A DNA stretch of 64,000 bases from Zymoseptoria tritici IPO323 (lineage: Eukaryota > Ascomycota > Dothideomycetes > Mycosphaerellales > Mycosphaerellaceae), in assembly GCF_000219625.1 (NCBI RefSeq), contig NC_018207.1, positions 248,001 through 312,000 of the forward strand, given 5' to 3'. A model generated the notes under the pieces. That model was not told where the DNA came from. It did no database searches and saw only the letters and a program-made list of their open reading frames with translations. Position numbers and translations under genes: made by a program. This document shows, piece after piece, positions 22,125 through 34,172 of this stretch (the stretch's first letter is position 1; each line of letters begins with the position of its first letter).

Positions 22125-22295
22125 TGTTATAGATTATTAGACTAACTATTAGTAAAGTGCACATAACTAGTGCTAAGGCATTCCTACACATAGATAGCTA
22201 AAGTAAGAATCTTATACTTAAGATTCTCTCTGCATAACAATATATACCTGCTAATCAGAGGTCTTCTTCTACTTAGCTTAAGTCCAATCACAACA
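22125..22295 (+). repeat. Right LTR (171 bp)
   Basis: Starts TGTTATAG and ends CACAACA, giving the TG...CA ends expected of an LTR. It carries the mutated base at sites in its inner (5') part and the original base in its outer (3') part, the reverse of the left LTR. Confidence 0.93.
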
Positions 22296-22300
22296 CGAGA
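22296..22300. repeat. Target-site duplication, right copy (CGAGA)
   Basis: Direct repeat of 15935-15939. Confidence 0.9.
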
Positions 22301-22824
22301 TGGTTCTAGGTGGTTTGCTATCGTAGTCAGACTGGTATCCTTGGCATCGAACGCATTGTCGACGCGAAATAACATGTATGTCGAGCAACATAGTGCCATG
22401 GATGAGGTTGCTGACAATTACAGATCTGCTGGCAACAAAAACCGAAAGCTTCACAGCGAAACCGCCAGACCGCTGGGCAAGTGGAGGCAAAGACAATTGA
22501 TCCTTCAATAGTCCACATGACTTATCGACCCCCGACACGAGTATCAGTAGAGGGTATCTCAAAGCGACTGCACCACTCATTGCGACCTGCTGTAAGTCGA
22601 ATTCACAGAGTCCTCCAAGCCCTCTTCCGCTTGTCGGCATCATTCCGGAGGCTCGCTCGAAGTCCAAGCCGATACGAGCAGAACAGGACTCATTTCGCTC
22701 GTGGGCATGTTTGGATCCACGGATTCATGCCAGGCATCCCCACTCTTCCGATACATATCAACGCACCGTAGCATATCACCTCTTCTCATGGTCACTCATC
22801 CGATTTCAGTTTCATGCCTGTCCT
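22301..22824. other. Intergenic between copia element and Zn2Cys6 gene
   Basis: GC content returns abruptly to normal at the element edge. Presumed 3' region of the transcription factor gene. Nothing else recognised. Confidence 0.5.
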
Positions 22825-25334
22825 TCACTCCCAATGCCACTGCTCAGCTCCGCTCATAGTCTCATCCATCGGGCCAGATGGCGGTCCAGGTCTGTAACCT
22901 TGCACATGCTGCTGCTGACTTGGCATAACGCCGTACGATTGCCATTGGTGAGGTTGACCACCGAATCGTGTAAAATCAAAGTTGGTACTGCTGTCATCCA
23001 GGTGTGGATTGGGCATGACCTGTGTCGGGAAAGGCGTCCAAAAATTCCCACTCCGCGGGTCCAGCGGAGCACTCGGATCACTGAAAACTGCCGTGGAGGA
23101 GGTTTGCGGTGGATATTTGAGATCATGATGTTGCTGCGGATGTTGTGGTAGTTGTTGCTGTGGATGTGAAGATGGGGGAGCGAATGGAGACTCTTTCGTC
23201 TGGGAGTTGGAGCTGGCAGCGGATCGCTTCCTCCCTTCGGAGGACTGCTTTCGTGGGATTGAGGCTGCAAAGAATGAAGTCTGAATGGGCGACTTTCGTA
23301 TTGAGGTCCCGCGGTAGTTGGCCACGGCCGCGGCGCCTTCTGGAAGTGTAATGTTCCATTTGCTTGACAAAGACCGAATGATGTCGATCGCTCGTGCTGC
23401 GAAAGGATGGTTGACGGAGAGCGCCTCCAGATCATGAAGGCCCTGCGTCAAATTCGCCGCCGCGGTGTCGGACGGTAGGTTGAGGAGGTGGATCGTGCAG
23501 GCAGAGAGGACGAAGCTCGTGACTGGCGAGGTGACACGTCTTAGGCCATACATCGCTCGTAGCGCCCCAAGAATCGCAGAGATTTCGTTCGCGCAAAGTG
23601 TGCAGGTGTCCAACGGATATAGATTGGCAGCTCGTAGGTCAAGTTTGATGTATGGTCGGAATAAGCTGGGAAATTGTCAGCATACGATGCCTTCGCTGGC
23701 AATCGAGATCATGTGTCGACTCACTGGAGAACGCATGCGTAGTAGTAAATGTGCAGTACAAGAACGTGCGGGAGAGTGGTGTTCTGCAGCCAAAAGACTT
23801 CCGGCAAGCTCTGATACCACGACTGGTACTGCGCGTATGCCGCAGCCAGACTCCGGCTGGTAAATTGTTCCCGTGGAGCATAAAACGTATTGACCATATC
23901 GCTCGCCAATTGAGACAGCTTGCTCATTTGATCCTTGAACAAGAGCGTGCGAGCTGGTTGCTCGGCGCTACTGTAATTGGAGATATCGTTATCTTCGTAT
24001 GGCTTCCAAGACTGCGTTTCAGATCGCGCGTTGATGGAGGGAGTGTCGATATCTGCCGCCGATCGAGGAAGCTGTGACACTCTGCCGAGCGAAACTGCAC
24101 ATATGCTGCAAGGTGTCAGATATGCGACGAAGGAGATGGATGTGTCCGGTCGGGACAGAACCAGCACTCGCGAGATCGACACAATAAAGCGGGAAGACTG
24201 CATGGCTACTTACGTCTCGAGGTTGAACACGGCCCAGAACGCAATCTTTCGCACTTGTGCGTCGACCGTTCGCATGTTCTCCTTCAACACTGACAGATGG
24301 AGACCCATCTCCAACGCCATCCGGACACTTCTCCCGGCATACTGGTAGGCAAGACTATCGCGGCCAGCCGATCCTTCCCGAAGCGACATTATTCCAAGGG
24401 CTTGCACTGTGGTTAGGTGAGGTTTATCCGCATTGTTGACAATGCGCTTAGCTTCGGCAAAGTAAATATCTCCAGCAGTTGACGGGTTGTTTGGATCTAT
24501 CCTTGCCTGCGGTCGATCGGAGTAATGGCATCCAATCGCGAGAATGGCGTATATGAGCGCCGAGCTGCAGAAGTCGGTGCCTCCACGCAGTCGGTCCTTG
24601 TTGAACGTTTCCCAGCAAACGAAGCTGTGGAATGGATACAGCCAGCAATAGTAGAGGTTTAGTAGGTGATCCACGAACTCCGGATCCTCCGGCGAGTTAA
24701 ACCACTCCTGAGACTTGTCCACTGGAGCGGATGTGACGCTCGGTTGAGATGGTGCATAGTACTGCGACTCTCCCGAATGAGTTCGGGATATCGCTGCTCC
24801 GAAGGAATCATCGGCGTGTGTAGAGCTAGAAGGCGTGGCGGACCCTTGTACAAAGTCGGCCTCTAACGTCTGCTGTGCAAAATTGTGCGGTAATCGAACC
24901 TCGCTGCGCAGTGCGTTGGCAATGGCATCAGGGTCAGTGTCGGCCCTTAGACTCCGGAGCAATGAAAATGCCTCGCCTTCCGGAAGACTCCTTAGGCTCG
25001 CGAGAATGACTTCGAGAGAGTCGTTTTGTGCCGTGAGCGACTGGATGTCTCTCTTCAGAGCGCCCTTCCGTCGATGGTCCGAGTCAGCATCGTAGCTGCA
25101 TTCCGTGCGGTAGACGGCAATGCAGGTCGAGCATGATGGTACGCCGCCATCGCACTACCTCATCGTCAGCACAGTCATCCATAATGCGAGCTTCTCACGA
25201 CCTACTTTACTCTTCCGCTTTCTGCATGGAATGCAGGCAGAGGACACTACTCTTCTTTTCCCGCCTTTCGAATCGGCAGCATTGTCGTCGTTTCCTGTCG
25301 GCTCATCCTTGGGACGAATCGGGCGAGGAGCCAT
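22825..25334 (-). CDS. Zn2Cys6 transcription factor, NirA/NIT4-like
   Basis: Four-exon model, 763 residues: 25334-25206, 25154-24214, 24105-23725, 23665-22825. Introns are 51, 108 and 59 bp with GT-AG ends and CTGAC branch sites, and all phases join. The zinc cluster spans the first intron: CIPCRKRKSKC then CSTC and a final Cys (Cys34, 37, 44, 51, 54, 62). A short coiled coil (about 70-115) follows, then the fungal transcription factor middle domain: SALIYAILAIGCHYSDRP, the TTVQALGIMSLRE block, then GRSVRMALEMGLH. The C-terminus is Gln/His/Pro-rich, a likely activation region. The middle domain resembles the NirA/NIT4 group of nitrogen regulators, but target genes cannot be told from sequence. 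It is the gene nearest the right edge of the copia element (about 530 bp). Confidence 0.88.
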
Positions 25335-28298
25335 GGGCCACCCGACTTTGCGATCAGTGTCCTGTAATGATCGTGGGCATCAACGTCACAGATAGTGGTA
25401 GGACCAATGTTAGGAGTGAGTGGTTAGATCAGATCGCTCAAAGCATGCGCCACATGGACTGAGAGAAGGTAGACGAGGAAAGAGAGTTGACGATAAGAAA
25501 GACTCTTGCGAAGGCCTTTACGCACCAGAAAGGCAACGACAGACAGACCGTTCTATGTATCATCGCGCCACGGTCCTCTGCAGACTAGCGACACGTGTGG
25601 AGCCAAGACCTGGGACAAGGACTCACGGATCTGCGCTTCCAGGCGTGTCGACTCCCATTGTCCCGTTGCGGCAGAAGAATCGTAGCTAAAAGGTACATTA
25701 TTAGCTTGGCAGATTTGGGCGAGGTTCTTGGTGGTTCGGGGAGTGGAATGCACCGGAACAGGTGTGAAGGTGTGTCGAAGGTTTGGACCGGTTTTGCTGC
25801 TGGACCCTGATAAAGCTTGACTCCGGATCCCACGGCACCGATAGGAACGAGCGAACGCCTCACACACGATTGACAGATCTTGGTTGCGGCGTCGTGGTTC
25901 TCGTAGAACTAGACAAGATTAGCCGTTAATACTACCAGGAGAGGCTTTCATTCTTGTTTCCTAGCACAAGCGGCTCGCAATATAGCACAAATACTCCTTA
26001 ACGTCTTCCTGGTGCGTTGCCCTGTCTCCAGACTTCCCTTGCCCTATATCGACGCCATACGATGACGAAGCATACTCTCCGGAGTTTCCAGTCTAAAGAT
26101 AACGACTGATCAGCGCCGGGGTTGTGTGCGTGGGAACAAGCATTGTGCTGAAGCCGCCTCGTGGCTCAGCATGGGGTGCATTGGGCAATGGGCATTCCAT
26201 CTGGTATACTCATGCAAGGCACGGACTGGTCTCGCTACCCCCGCCAATGTTTCCCGCTGACCAGGGCTTGCAATGCCTCTTCCCAGTCGCTGCTGTCGAC
26301 AAAATTAGAAAGCTTGATCGGACATCGCTCAGCCTGGCTTATACAAGCTACATCAGGAGACACAACCACATTCCAGGATGATACCTTGAACCTGCCTTTC
26401 CTGCTAGTGTTTCGCATTGGACATGGGTGCCTCCAAGATCTGTCATACCTTACAAAGGCCAGCTTACCAATACCCACCAGTGTCTGCTCTGCTGTGCGCA
26501 GAAGAGAGTGAGCTTGGCGTCGCAATGCTCGTCGAGGGGGGCTTCGGTTTTTGCTCTGCTTGGCACATGCACATACCTACTGCATTCAGAAGAGCAGCCG
26601 GGAAAGACGGCTTCTTGGAATGGTGTGCTGCTGTGATTTGTGTTCATCACTTGCTGCAATCTCTCGGACGGAGCAGAGACCGAGAGCGACTCTTCGCCAC
26701 TTCGTTTTGTGATGTTCACGACTGCACAAGTTATTCCAAACCCCACGTGGCGGCCTTGTCAATCTGTGGGCTGTGGGGGCCTGATCCGGGAAGCACGGCG
26801 TTCTTGGCCGTCCAGCACCGCCCTCAAAGGACGACGACGACACACGAGTCTGGCAGTGAGACGACCTCGATCTGATCTATGCTGGCGGTGCTCTCGACGC
26901 TTCGCGCCTACTACTTTCCAGGAGATTGTTTGCTCGACCGTGGTGGTGCTCTTCCGGGACGACAGGAGAATGCCGAGCCATGACGTCCAACATGTTGAGA
27001 GTCCGTCGGCTCGTCAGCCAAGGTGTGGCGCTTGTGGCTTCGTTTCGCAGCCCTACGGACGATCACTTCGTACTGCCGCACAACCTCAACATCACCTGCA
27101 CCTCGGCTCGATACGTTCGTGGCATATGCGCCATCGTCAAGCTTTTTCTTCTCGAGACGCCTTTACAACGCCTTTTCAAGCCACGCATATCGAACGTCAG
27201 CAAATTGCAGCGGCTTCCAGTTAAAAGTCGCTCTCCTCATGCCTGATGGAGAATGCCGTGGCCAGAAAAGTGACTACCACAAGCGTGGAGGTATCCCGGA
27301 AAATCTCTTCCAGAATCTCTGCCCCCTTCCCGGTGCCGAGTCCTAAGACACTGGACCTGGAGATTCCCGGCGCAACTACTTTATCGTGTGTCCAGCGAGG
27401 CCTCCACGCGGCTTTCTTCCTAACGGTCAAACGGTGTTGTGGGACTGGCGGTCTCCGCATGTGCTTGGACTGTGCTTGCACAAGGCCTGCACGGTATTAA
27501 TACATCGAGTCTTCGCTTCGCAGAAGCCTATCGAACGGGACAAGACCAGCTAATGCATAGCCAAGTGCATCGGACATTTTGCTTCGGCCACATGACGATA
27601 CGCCGGGTGTGCTCACATGCCAAGCAGTGAATGCACAAAGATTTCTTGTCCAGAACAGACTTCCTCCTGGCTGCCTTGGTACCTGAATAGCCCGTCCTTG
27701 CAAGCTCGAGAGCAGGATCGTCCGTCTTCGATGAGGTGTGCTAGCGGACAATAGCACTTTTATGACGACCGCTCGACGCAGCGAAAAGTGTCACTTCTGC
27801 TCCTCGCCATCAGCATCGCCTACCGCGATACCCTAGACAGAAATGCAGGTCCAAACGAAGTGTCAAGCAAAGGTCATGGCAAGTACCGTCTGTCCGTCTG
27901 AAGAATGACGAAGAGCAACCTTATCTGGAGTCGCCGAAGCCACACGGCGCAGACAGACTTCGAGGCGTTCATACCGAGATTGCATCGACGCCATGGTCCC
28001 GGCAATCACGGTTGTATGTCTTAAAGTCACGTCGAGCCGAGCATGTCGCAATTCCCGCAATACAAGTCGTGGCTGAAATGCTCCGAAGATTTCGCATGTG
28101 ATGCCTGCCATGCATGCGGGCAAGACTATCGTGTGATGAGTCTACCTAGCGCAAAGCCACGTGCGAACCGCAATTCTGCCCAAACCATGCAGCGTGAGAG
28201 TCACAGTCGGAGTGCGGAAAACAGGTGGCACTTCTCTGTACAATCAGAACGGCTGCTGACTCCACATCCGCTCTTTCGCTAACTGCCATACTACTCCT
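25335..28298. other. 3-kb stretch without recognisable genes
   Basis: Normal base composition, many short frames on both strands, none with a domain, signal peptide plus Cys pattern, or spliceable partner I could support. It contains the promoter of the Zn2Cys6 gene at its left end and the KEX1 3' region at its right end. Confidence 0.4.
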
Positions 28299-30259
28299 TC
28301 AACTACGTCCGTTCGCCCGGCCGTGCGCTCTTCGATCATCCTCATCCTCATCCTCTGAATCCGCAAGCCCAAACTCGTCGCCGTCGTCGGCACCTCTCTC
28401 CTTCCTCCCCGCCGGACTCAAATCGTCCAGCTCCGCCTCGTCGTAAGCTCTCGCTGCCTCGACATCCCTCCTCGCTTTCCGTGCGCTGCCGTTCAATCCC
28501 AGTCCATCGCTCATGCTTCTTCCATGTTCATCGAATGGCTCCAAGCCAAGCACGCCCGTGTAACCCTTCCTCTTCCTTCGTTCACGGACGATGACATAAC
28601 TCCAGCACGCTGCAGCGATTAGCACAATCACCAACGCCACCTCGCCGGAGCGTCGGTACGCCGCCCACGATGCCTGTTGCAGACGGTCGGCCTCTTTCTC
28701 TTGAGCAGCGGTGCTGTTCGGGTGTCCTCCGACGCTGACCTCGATGTTCTTCGCGCCATCAATGCGAGAGTCAGTGGGCTTGCCGCCAATGGAAGCAATG
28801 TCGACGCCCATGAAACGGTCCAGCATATCTCGAGTGCGACGCGGGTAGTCGAACGGGACCATGTGGCTCGCGTTGTAGAAGCGGAGATACGTGAGGTTGC
28901 GTGCGGTCTGATAGCTGCCCGCTGAGTCTCCCTCGAACGTCCATTCTTGCTTTGGAGCAGTCATGCCCGTAGATATCTCCATGCCCACGGCGCCGTTCCA
29001 TTTGAGATTGTTGATGACATTCTCGGTTCCGATATGATTACAGATCATGTCCTTATCGCCGCTGAAGAGCACGATGCGCATGTGTTCGAGGAGCTCCGGT
29101 AGGAGATGAACGCTCGGCTCGGAGTTGCGTGCAGTAAAGGCACGGCCAACTCCGTCATTACATTCTACCCAGCCAGTATTCTTGTCCCGGTCAATGTGAA
29201 GCGCACTAAGCACATCGTCACGCCGTAGGTAGGGCTTGACGTATGCCAGGTCCGGAGGCCAATTCATTCCACATGAAGGGAATGAATCGCGCAGGCGCGT
29301 ATCGTACATGTTGACACAATCACCATCGTGCCGGGTGTTTGCCATGATAGTTTGCATGATCTGTTCGCAGGCATGGATATCGATAAGTTTGTTGTCCTTG
29401 TCTTTCTGGAGCTCCGCGAGACATGTCTTTTCCTGCTCGCGGGCGAGTTTGTCAACCTCGTCGCCAGAGCGTATGAGACCGACTTCGTATGCGAATGGGA
29501 TGTATGAGATGTATTGCTCCGGCCCGGATATCCACCCATTACCAATCATCAGACCAGCGAGGTTCCAGGGACGTGCTGAGTTGGCCTTGTTGCGTTCGAC
29601 GATCGCCTGAGCGATATTCGGGATCCACTGGCCAGCATACGACTCACCGGCGAGGTATATCTGTATATTCCTGTCAGCCTGGTCCACATGACAAACATGT
29701 CCACACTCACATCGTCGTGCTCCATTTCGGGAAAGATCTCAAAGAACCTGGTCAAGAATGTAATCATCTCCTTCTTGACGGCCGGCATCTCATGGACATA
29801 AGAATCGGTGTCGATATAGCTGAACCCCGTGCCCACTGGTTGGTCCACATATACAACATTTGCAAACTCGTCCCAGCCGCCGTCTGTAAATCGCAACGTT
29901 CCGTTCTCGTTCACTCGATATGGTCCATTCTCCATCAATGCTCCATCCATGCTACTACATCCCGGCCCTCCGTTGAACCATATGACCGTTCGCTGTCGAT
30001 TCGCAATATGCCGGTTCTTGAACAACCAAAAGAAAAGGTGTCCATGATGTTCCGGCACGACCTCGATGTGGCCCGCGAACATGTCCAATCGTGGTTCCGG
30101 GGGTGCGCCAGGTAGGTCGTGTACATAGTAATCGGCGGCGGATTTGGTCGCCGCTGCGTCCGCGAGTGACAGCCATGTCGTAGTGAAAAGGCTGAAGACT
30201 GTGAGAAGAGATGGCCATGCTCGTCGCCGTCTCGAGGACGGTGGGTAGAAGCGAGCCAT
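28299..30259 (-). CDS. KEX1: Pheromone-processing carboxypeptidase Kex1
   Basis: Golgi serine carboxypeptidase that trims C-terminal Lys/Arg after Kex2 cleavage of secreted precursors. Two exons, 30259-29711 and 29660-28299, around a 50-bp intron (GTGAGT...ATACAG, branch GCTGAC), giving 636 residues. Features in order: signal peptide (about 15-36), substrate motif NGGPGCSS (97-103), catalytic Ser190 in GESYAG right after the splice junction, catalytic Asp in GDKDM (about 385-387), catalytic His449 in [12 protein letters not shown], a transmembrane helix near residue 540 ([15 protein letters not shown]), and an acidic cytosolic tail. The tail and helix distinguish Kex1 from soluble carboxypeptidase Y. 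Divergent from RAD52. Confidence 0.95.
29661..29710 (-). other. KEX1 intron (50 bp)
   Basis: GT-AG intron immediately before the IYLAGES catalytic block; contains in its own frame an open run, so the two exons also show as overlapping frames. Confidence 0.9.
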
Positions 30260-30820
30260 GGTGTTACGTGGCTCCTATGCGGAGAATGTCATGACCAGGC
30301 AACTCGAGATCGCCGACCGCCGTATATATGCTTGTCGATAGTCGTAGATGCAGTTGGTACGGCGCTGATGGTGATGGGCCGAATTCGAGGAGATTGCTAC
30401 GTGGATCGAAAGGAGGAATAGGAGTTTGAAGATGTGCTGGGCTGATGTTCCAGGGCAGGTTCCGGAAGCCTGAGCTGGGCTGATATCCTTGGATTCAGGG
30501 TCTGGAAGCAGTCGAGGTTGAAGCAATGCGACCAGCTTCGTTCTTCTATGACAGATTGCTATTTCAATTCGAGACGGCCTACCTTATGTCGCGATAAGAT
30601 TGAGATCCGTGAAAAGTGTCTATTGTCCATCGTTAACGGCATTGGTTGCGATGACATTTCACGTGACTTCGTGAGGATCTCATGGTCGCTGAGTCAGCAT
30701 ACAGATCGCGCCGTCGCGTCATCTCGCTCACCAGCTCGACTTCGACCAAACACAAGACTGTTGCCTCACACAACACGCACATTCACCATCATGCTCACCG
30801 AGCGGTAGCATTCGCCCAAC
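30260..30820. promoter_or_regulatory. Divergent promoter KEX1/RAD52
   Basis: 561 bp between opposing start codons. The RAD52 side ends with a five-codon upstream frame (30791-30808). No factor site is named with confidence. Confidence 0.5.
30791..30808 (+). promoter_or_regulatory. Minimal upstream open reading frame before RAD52
   Basis: ATG-CTC-ACC-GAG-CGG-TAG, five sense codons, ends 12 bases before the RAD52 ATG. If the transcript starts upstream of it, ribosomes would have to leak past or reinitiate. Confidence 0.55.
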
Positions 30821-32639
30821 ATGCCAGCGTACGGATCTACCATCTGCTACTCCACGACTCATTACTGACATCACCTCCAGACCTGGCGATCAATACCGCG
30901 ACACTCCGGCCTCGGTGAATCCCTTCAACGACGCGAAACCGAGCATCTCAAAGTACACCGCGCAGGAAATTGCCACGCTTCAGAGCAGGCTAGAGAAGCA
31001 GCTGGGACCGGAGTACATATCGACACGACCAGGAGCAGGAGGTGGAAAGGTCCATTATCTCGCGGCGGAGAAGGTCATCAATCTTGCGAACGAGGTATTC
31101 GGCTTCAATGGTTGGAGCTCCTCCATCCAGAACGTTCAAATCGACTTCGTAGACGAGAACCCTAGCACACAGCGGATCAACCTCGGACTCTCGACCATCG
31201 TCCGGGTGACATTACGAGATGGAGCATTTCACGAGGATATCGGATATGGACATTGCGAGAATGTAAAGGGCAAGGCGGCGGCTTTCGAGAAGGCGAAGAA
31301 AGAGGCAGCAACAGATGCAATGAAGCGAGCGCTGCGAAACTTTGGAAACGTTTTGGGCAACTGCCTATACGACAAGGACTACCTATCACGCATCACAAAG
31401 GTCAAAGTGCAGCCCTCAAAGTGGGATGCTGGCGACCTACACAGGCACCGCGACTTTGCACCGATCAAGAAAGAGATGGCGACCGATGAGCCGATACCAC
31501 AGAACAAAACTTCCGCCGTGCAGCGAAACGCAAGCGTGCAATCGAACAATTCCGTTGGGTCGTTCGGCTCTGGCGAGTTTGAGGACGATTTTGGAGGTAA
31601 CTTCTTCGATGATACAGATTTTAGCCATCCTGATGAGGTCCGTTTAGACGACACGACCGTTGCCGAAGGTGGACAGGATGAAGGCGCACAAAACCATCAA
31701 CGGCAGGGCATGGCTAGGACACACTCCATGCCGCAGATGAGACCAGTCAACATTCAGGCTCCAACACCGATGCAAGGCATGCAGGCGCCGCAGCGACCAC
31801 AGGCCGTTCCACGTCCTCCAACGAATGCCGCGCAGGGTGCGCCGCCATCGAGGATGGGGCCTCCGCAGACTCCAGGCGCTCAGCAACGACATAACCAGCA
31901 ACATCAGCAGCAGACAAATCGTCCGCCTCAGCAGAGCCACGATGCACCGCGATCAAATCCGTCCTCTGGTGGGACCACTTCGGGCTCACCAAACAAGAAA
32001 GCACCACAACGAGCGACGCATGGTCCGAATGGACAGGCGGCGCCCGCACGACCGATTGCGACAGAAGACAATGCGATGCCACCCCAACCACCTCCTGGAG
32101 CTCCCGTCGGATTCGTGACTGGAAGAAGAGCAGATGTGTTCAATCAGCCAACGGAAGCTCGACCTCTAGACGCCAGTCTTGCCTTCAATCCTCACGCGGA
32201 AAGTCCATCTATCCGGCGAACGCAAGGCGTCAACCCTGGAAAGTCTGCTCCTATTTCTCGTGATTTGCTCAGTGCGGCGAAAGGTGCTCAATCACCAGCC
32301 ATGTCTGCAAATCAACAGCCTAGCGCGCCCGGCGGCTTCTCCAACGCTTCAGGGAATGGCTTCAATGGCGCTCCCCGGCCCACCAATTCCAACTTTGTCA
32401 ACCCTGCGGCCGACATGAACCGCAAGATCGGCATGCCGAATAGTGGTCCAGGTGGCTTTCCTTCAAACAACCGAGGAGCATATAAGCCACATGCAGGAGC
32501 AAAGCGGTCTGTCATGGCGGATGTGACAAACACATATCAACCGCAGACGGATGGCGCAAGTGACGCCAAGAAGCCCCGAGTTGAGGCTGGTGCGGGTGAA
32601 GTTGCTCAAGCACATGACAACAGTGTTGCAACGGGATGA
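30821..32639 (+). CDS. RAD52: DNA repair and recombination protein Rad52
   Basis: Single-strand annealing protein and Rad51 mediator of homologous recombination. Exon 1 is only 8 nt (ATGCCAGC, 30821-30828); a 52-bp intron (GTACGG...CTCCAG, branch TACTGAC) joins it to 30881-32639, giving 588 residues beginning MPAPGDQYRDTP. The Rad52/22 DNA-binding domain fills about residues 30-190 (KVHYLAAEKVINLANEVFGFNGWSS shows its start, GYGHCENVKGKAAAFEKAKKEA its core, ALRNFGNVLGNCLYDKDY its end). The remaining two thirds are disordered and Gln/Pro/Asn-rich, as usual, and would hold the RPA and Rad51 contacts. Without the intron no ATG precedes the conserved N-terminus, which supports the splice. Confidence 0.94.
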
Positions 32640-33009
32640 GATGCATGGTACTTCAGCGGGTATGACGACTTCACGAGAGGCGGCGTTTAAAGAATACCTT
32701 ACCTTAGATGGCGTTTGTTCGGTTTCATTAGCGCAATTTGGCATGCATTCCTTCTGAGGAATGTGCGACGGTATTGTTTACGACGATCTCTTCGCGCTGT
32801 CTTTCTCATGCATTTCACTTCACATTAACACGGCACGTCCGCAGTATCGAATTGGCGCGTGCATTATTGTGCATCTAGCGCTTTTCTAGCATCCGCTCTC
32901 CAAGGTGCACCCTCAACGGCGACATTGTCAACCTTTCCGAGCACAGCTTTTTCGGCCTCCAGGTCACAGGTCCCCACTTAGCAATCGAAGATTCCAAGAC
33001 GATCGAAAG
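32640..33009. other. Intergenic RAD52 to membrane-protein gene
   Basis: 370 bp in tandem orientation; 3' region of RAD52 and promoter of the next gene. Nothing else seen. Confidence 0.45.
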
Positions 33010-33925
33010 ATGGAACGAAAACCGCGCTCCTCCTCGAGACCGAGGAAACAGAGTCTGCCGGCGGACCAGATCCCAGCAGACGGTGTTCCAGCAGTCGTGG
33101 TCGCCGTGCCCGCCCTGCCGATTATGGATATCGACAGTCCACTTTCCTACGAGATCATCAACCACTGGGAATATCGCGCTCGACGGTTCACTCTCTTCCG
33201 CGGCGCGACGAGCATCTTTCTCCTGCTGATATCGCTTCCACAACCTCAGGACGACAACCCTACTGTGCTTCCCTACCTGTTCATCGCCGGTTTCGGTCTC
33301 TTGCTCCTGCTGCTGATGGTCTTCTTTTATATGGCGGAGTGGTCAATGGACTCCGGCTCGGGACAAGCACAAAAGAGCTGGTTGGGCATCCTCAGGGACG
33401 AGACAAGCCGTCACACTTCCTTCGCATTCGCGATTGGGGCACTGTCCGTCTTCATCCACTGGGCTGTGCCGAAGACGACTGCACACTTGGTGGACTATGT
33501 GGATTGCGCCTGCGGCGCAGGGCCGCCACTGGAGTTTTTCAAGGGCATTGTGGACAAGATTGCAGCGTTTGTTCTCTCGCTGGTCGTGATCTGGATCATG
33601 TGAGTTCTCTTCGTCCTTGAAGAAACGAATCTTGCAGTTGCTGATAAACCTGCCTAGACCGAAACGAATGGCCCTTCTCCGCAACATCCGTGCGAGAGCC
33701 GATCTTCCGTTGTGGTCCGTGGTGGTCTTCTCGATATGGGCCATTGTCTTGTGTGTACTCTGCGTTCTAGCTTTCAAAGGGTTCTGCTTTCAGCTTGCGC
33801 AAGGTGGGAGATGCGTAGGAGAAATCGTTCTTAGAACCATCGATTTGGCCAGCAAGGCGGGCGGAAAGAACCTCGGCATGGTGGAAGAACGGTTCAGGAC
33901 GCCTAGGCTAGCAGGAGGCTTTTAG
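33010..33925 (+). CDS. Hypothetical multi-pass membrane protein, tandem paralogue A
   Basis: I do not recognise a family. Two exons, 33010-33599 and 33658-33925, with a 58-bp intron (GTGAGT...CCTAG), give 285 residues. The N-terminal about 40 residues are basic, Ser/Pro-rich and cytosol-like. Then EIINHWEYRARRFTLFRG leads into about five hydrophobic segments (near 75-92, 100-122, 145-160, 185-197, 215-240). Between them lie AEWSMDSG and a Cys pair CACGAGPP. After the last helix comes GGRCVGEIVLRTIDLASKAGG. The next gene repeats this plan, with the intron at the same place and phase. The start ATG at 33010 is the first in a frame otherwise opened by GTG. Confidence 0.7.
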
Positions 33926-34172
33926 TAGAAGTGACCCAAATCTTTGGCCATGCCATGTTTTTTGTTTACGATGACATCGTTGGAAAGCTTCCCCACAACA
34001 TTCATCGAATTGCACTTCACAATCATCGCAATGCACCGCGGAGTCTATTGGGTATCGCAGTACATTGACACGTGCATCTGAAGTACGGCAACACCTCGAA
34101 ACAGGCTCGTTGATCAACAGTCTCAGCGCTCAGGTCCGCAAGCTGGAAGGAAGACTTCCAGCCTCTCCGAAT

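Larger units (their letters stand above)
15940..22295 (+). mobile_element. Complete but RIP-destroyed Ty1/copia LTR retrotransposon
   Basis: 6356-bp element: 171-bp LTR, primer-binding site, decayed gag-pol, polypurine tract, 171-bp LTR, all flanked by CGAGA. On the plus strand the copia protein order can be read through many stop codons that revert by single C/T or G/A changes: a Cys/His knuckle remnant near 17090, integrase (about 17850-18420, with PYTPxxNRIAE), reverse transcriptase (about 19540-20080, with KYKAR, NTFAPT, the LYKLKxAA block near 19845, and YINN near 19980 where YVDD is expected), and RNase H (about 20470-20690, with SSTKAKYLSL). The order integrase before RT marks it as copia. 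Sequence is extremely TpA-rich and CpA-poor, as RIP leaves it. No intact frame remains, so it cannot move by itself. Confidence 0.95.

Noticed and set aside
16000..22300. AT-rich block as mitochondrial insertion or centromere
   Set aside because: Paired LTRs, target duplication, PBS, polypurine tract and readable copia domains explain all of it as a RIP-mutated retrotransposon.
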